In this document: positions 5,132-6,408 of the stretch, piece by piece
Position numbering within the stretch: position 1 is the stretch's first letter
Layout of the letters: the number at the start of each line of letters is the position of its first letter
Origin: AC-69 sp035701505
GTDB lineage: Bacteria; Actinomycetota; UBA4738; HRBIN12
Length of the DNA stretch: 6,408 nt
Assembly: GCA_035701505.1 (NCBI GenBank)
Contig: DASSSA010000046.1
Coordinates: 1-6,408 of the forward strand
Direction of reading: 5' to 3'
Notes under the pieces: model-generated
Seen by the model: the letters and a program-made list of their open reading frames with translations, nothing else
What the model was told of the DNA's origin: nothing
Databases searched by the model: none
Translations under genes and position numbers: made by a program

Positions 5132-6124
5132 TCAGGGACGGTAGACGACGCCGGCGAAACGCTCGAGCTTCTCGAACCGGTGCTCCGCGTCGATGTACCG
5201 GACGGTGCCCGACCGCGACCGCATCACCAGGGAATGGGTGATCGCGCCGTCCTCGGCGTAGCGCACCCCCCGGAGCAGCGAGCCGTCGGTGATCCCGGTG
5301 GCGGCGAAGAACACGTCCTCCCCGGCCACCAGGTCGTTCGTGGTGAGCACCTCGTCGATGTCGAAGCCGTCGTCCAGAAGCTTGCGGCGTTCCTCGTCGT
5401 CCCGCGGATACAGACGGCTCTGGATCGCCCCCCCCAGGCACTTCAGCGCCGCGGCGGCGATGACTCCCTCCGGGGTCCCCCCGATGCCCAGCAGGAGGTC
5501 GATGCCCGACGATGGCCGAGCGGTGGCGATGGCCCCGGCAACGTCGCCATCGGTGATGAGGTACGCCCGCGCGCCGGCCTCCCGGACCCGGGCGATGATC
5601 TCCTTGTGCCGGTCCCGGTCCAGGATGACCACGCCGATCTCCTCGGGGCGGACCCCCTTGGCCTTGGCCACCAGGCGCACGTTCTCCTCGGGTGACGCCG
5701 TCACGTCGATGACGTCGGCCGCTTCCTGGCCGGCGGCCACTTTCTCCATGTAGACGGCCGCGCCGGGGAAGAACATGCTGCCCCGTTCGGCCAGCGCGAT
5801 GACCGCAAGCGCGTTGGGCTGGCCGGTGGCGGTCAGGCGGGTCCCGTCGATGGGATCCACCGCGACGTCGACGGCTGGGCCGCCCCCGTCGCCCACCTCC
5901 TCGCCGTTGTACAGCATAGGTGCCCGGTCCTTCTCGCCCTCACCGATCACCACCGTGCCATGCATCGACACCGTGTCGATCATGCCCCGCATGGCGTCCA
6001 CGGCGGCCTGATCGGCCGCCTCCTTGTCGCCCCGTCCCACCCACCGTCCGGCTGCGAGCGCGGCCGCCTCGGTCACGCGGACCAGCTCCATCGCCAGGTT
6101 GCGGTCGGGCCTCATCTTGGTCAT
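5132..6124 (-). CDS. glpX: Fructose-1,6-bisphosphatase class II (GlpX)
   Basis: This 330-residue cytoplasmic enzyme hydrolyses fructose 1,6-bisphosphate to fructose 6-phosphate and phosphate, the committed gluconeogenic step; in most actinobacteria GlpX is the main or only FBPase. It matches the E. coli GlpX pattern throughout: VIGEGEKD (59-66) and VDPIDGTRLTATG (89-101) supply the metal- and phosphate-binding acidic residues, with QPNALAVIA next, then YMEK (125-128), DGDVAGAI (192-199), GIGGTPEGV (213-221) and FAATGIT (273-279). Length is normal and no key segment is missing. A GTG four codons upstream (6136) lies within the Shine-Dalgarno, so the ATG at 6124 is the better start. That ATG overlaps the stop of the upstream partial epimerase gene (ATGA), implying co-transcription and coupled translation. 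The gene converges on the HARE-HTH gene with a 27-bp gap. Confidence 0.97.
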   Translation of the reverse strand: MTKMRPDRNLAMELVRVTEAAALAAGRWVGRGDKEAADQAAVDAMRGMIDTVSMHGTVVIGEGEKDRAPMLYNGEEVGDGGGPAVDVAVDPIDGTRLTATGQPNALAVIALAERGSMFFPGAAVYMEKVAAGQEAADVIDVTASPEENVRLVAKAKGVRPEEIGVVILDRDRHKEIIARVREAGARAYLITDGDVAGAIATARPSSGIDLLLGIGGTPEGVIAAAALKCLGGAIQSRLYPRDDEERRKLLDDGFDIDEVLTTNDLVAGEDVFFAATGITDGSLLRGVRYAEDGAITHSLVMRSRSGTVRYIDAEHRFEKLERFAGVVYRP

Positions 6125-6408
6125 GGCAAACGCCACCTCCGGGTGCGTGTACCGGGCCTCGTCGGTTCGACCCCGAATCCCCCATCGTACGCCGACCCGT
6201 GCGCCCGGTGTCCCGCGATGCCATCCCCCAGAAGGCCATGAGCCACGAACCAGTCCAGGGTCCGGCGGAGAGTCTCCACGAGCGGCGTGTAGACCAGGCC
6301 CAGCTCCCGCGTTGCCCTCGACCCGTCGTATCGGTGACCGTGGAGGCCGGCCCTCGCGACCTCCCGACAGACGGGTGGGGTCCGCCCCAGGGCCCGGGCC
6401 GCCGTCTC
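6121..6408 (-). CDS. NAD-dependent epimerase/dehydratase, C-terminal fragment (cut by window edge)
   Basis: The minus-strand frame is open from the window edge to a TGA at 6123-6121 and gives 95 residues. The stretch HRYDGSRATRELGLVYTPLV followed by ETLRRTLDWFVAHGLL matches the end of extended short-chain dehydrogenases such as dihydroflavonol-4-reductase-like and HpnA-type sugar epimerases (pattern D-x-S/T-K/R-A-x-x-E-L-G-x-x-x-x-P-x-x-x-A/T-L, then W-F-x-x-x-G). The Rossmann NAD-binding domain and the YxxxK catalytic motif would lie beyond the window, so the exact activity cannot be named. After GLL, where the family normally stops, there are about 35 more residues rich in G, R, H and P with no recognisable fold. 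The stop codon overlaps the glpX start (ATGA). A start lies outside the window. Confidence 0.72.
   Translation of the reverse strand, partial: ETAARALGRTPPVCREVARAGLHGHRYDGSRATRELGLVYTPLVETLRRTLDWFVAHGLLGDGIAGHRAHGSAYDGGFGVEPTRPGTRTRRWRLP
6135..6140 (-). promoter_or_regulatory. Shine-Dalgarno site that decides the glpX start
   Basis: On the minus strand this reads GGAGGT, 10 nt before the ATG at 6124. The alternative GTG start at 6136-6134 uses the last bases of this same site, so it cannot be served by it. The site lies inside the 3' end of the upstream partial epimerase gene. Confidence 0.7.

Noticed and set aside
5180..5753. Plus-strand frames opposite glpX
   Set aside because: Opposite a complete, highly conserved GlpX; no start signals or motifs.

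Overview
The window is GC-rich, with codon third positions almost all G or C. Its gene set points to an actinobacterium (Actinomycetota), probably an uncultured lineage. The supporting signs are an ECF sigma factor overlapping a membrane zinc anti-sigma factor, an LLM-type (F420-dependent family) oxidoreductase, a class II (GlpX) fructose-1,6-bisphosphatase, and a likely leaderless transcript. The phylum call is inference; some Chloroflexota share several of these traits.

Layout, left to right. (1) 48-1393, plus strand: an ECF sigma factor and its anti-sigma factor, overlapping by 4 bp (GTGA), form a self-contained signal-response pair. (2) 1427-2464, minus strand: a serine esterase of the esterase D / enterochelin-esterase-like alpha/beta hydrolase family, convergent with the anti-sigma gene. 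(3) 2465-2535: a short divergent promoter region with a -10-like TATCAT and two GAACCCG direct repeats. (4) 2536-5104, plus strand: a tight three-gene operon of a sugar-nucleotide pyrophosphorylase with a C-terminal left-handed beta-helix, an LLM-class oxidoreductase and a 69-residue stand-alone HARE-HTH protein. The junctions are 0 bp (TAGATG) and 1 bp. (5) 6408-5132, minus strand: the C-terminal end of an NAD-dependent epimerase/dehydratase, cut by the window edge, overlaps glpX by ATGA, so the two are probably one operon that converges on the three-gene operon.

The sigma/anti-sigma pair would sense an envelope or redox signal; its targets cannot be seen here. GlpX is the gluconeogenic FBPase. 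The pyrophosphorylase and the epimerase suggest sugar-nucleotide or glycan metabolism on both sides, but their substrates cannot be read from sequence. I see no tRNA, rRNA, CRISPR array, insertion sequence or phage gene. Nothing here is convincingly a new defence or mobile system. The most unusual points are the operon with no visible Shine-Dalgarno sequences, the lone HARE-HTH protein in it, a 38-bp near-perfect palindrome inside the anti-sigma membrane segment, and the partial epimerase whose tail runs into glpX.
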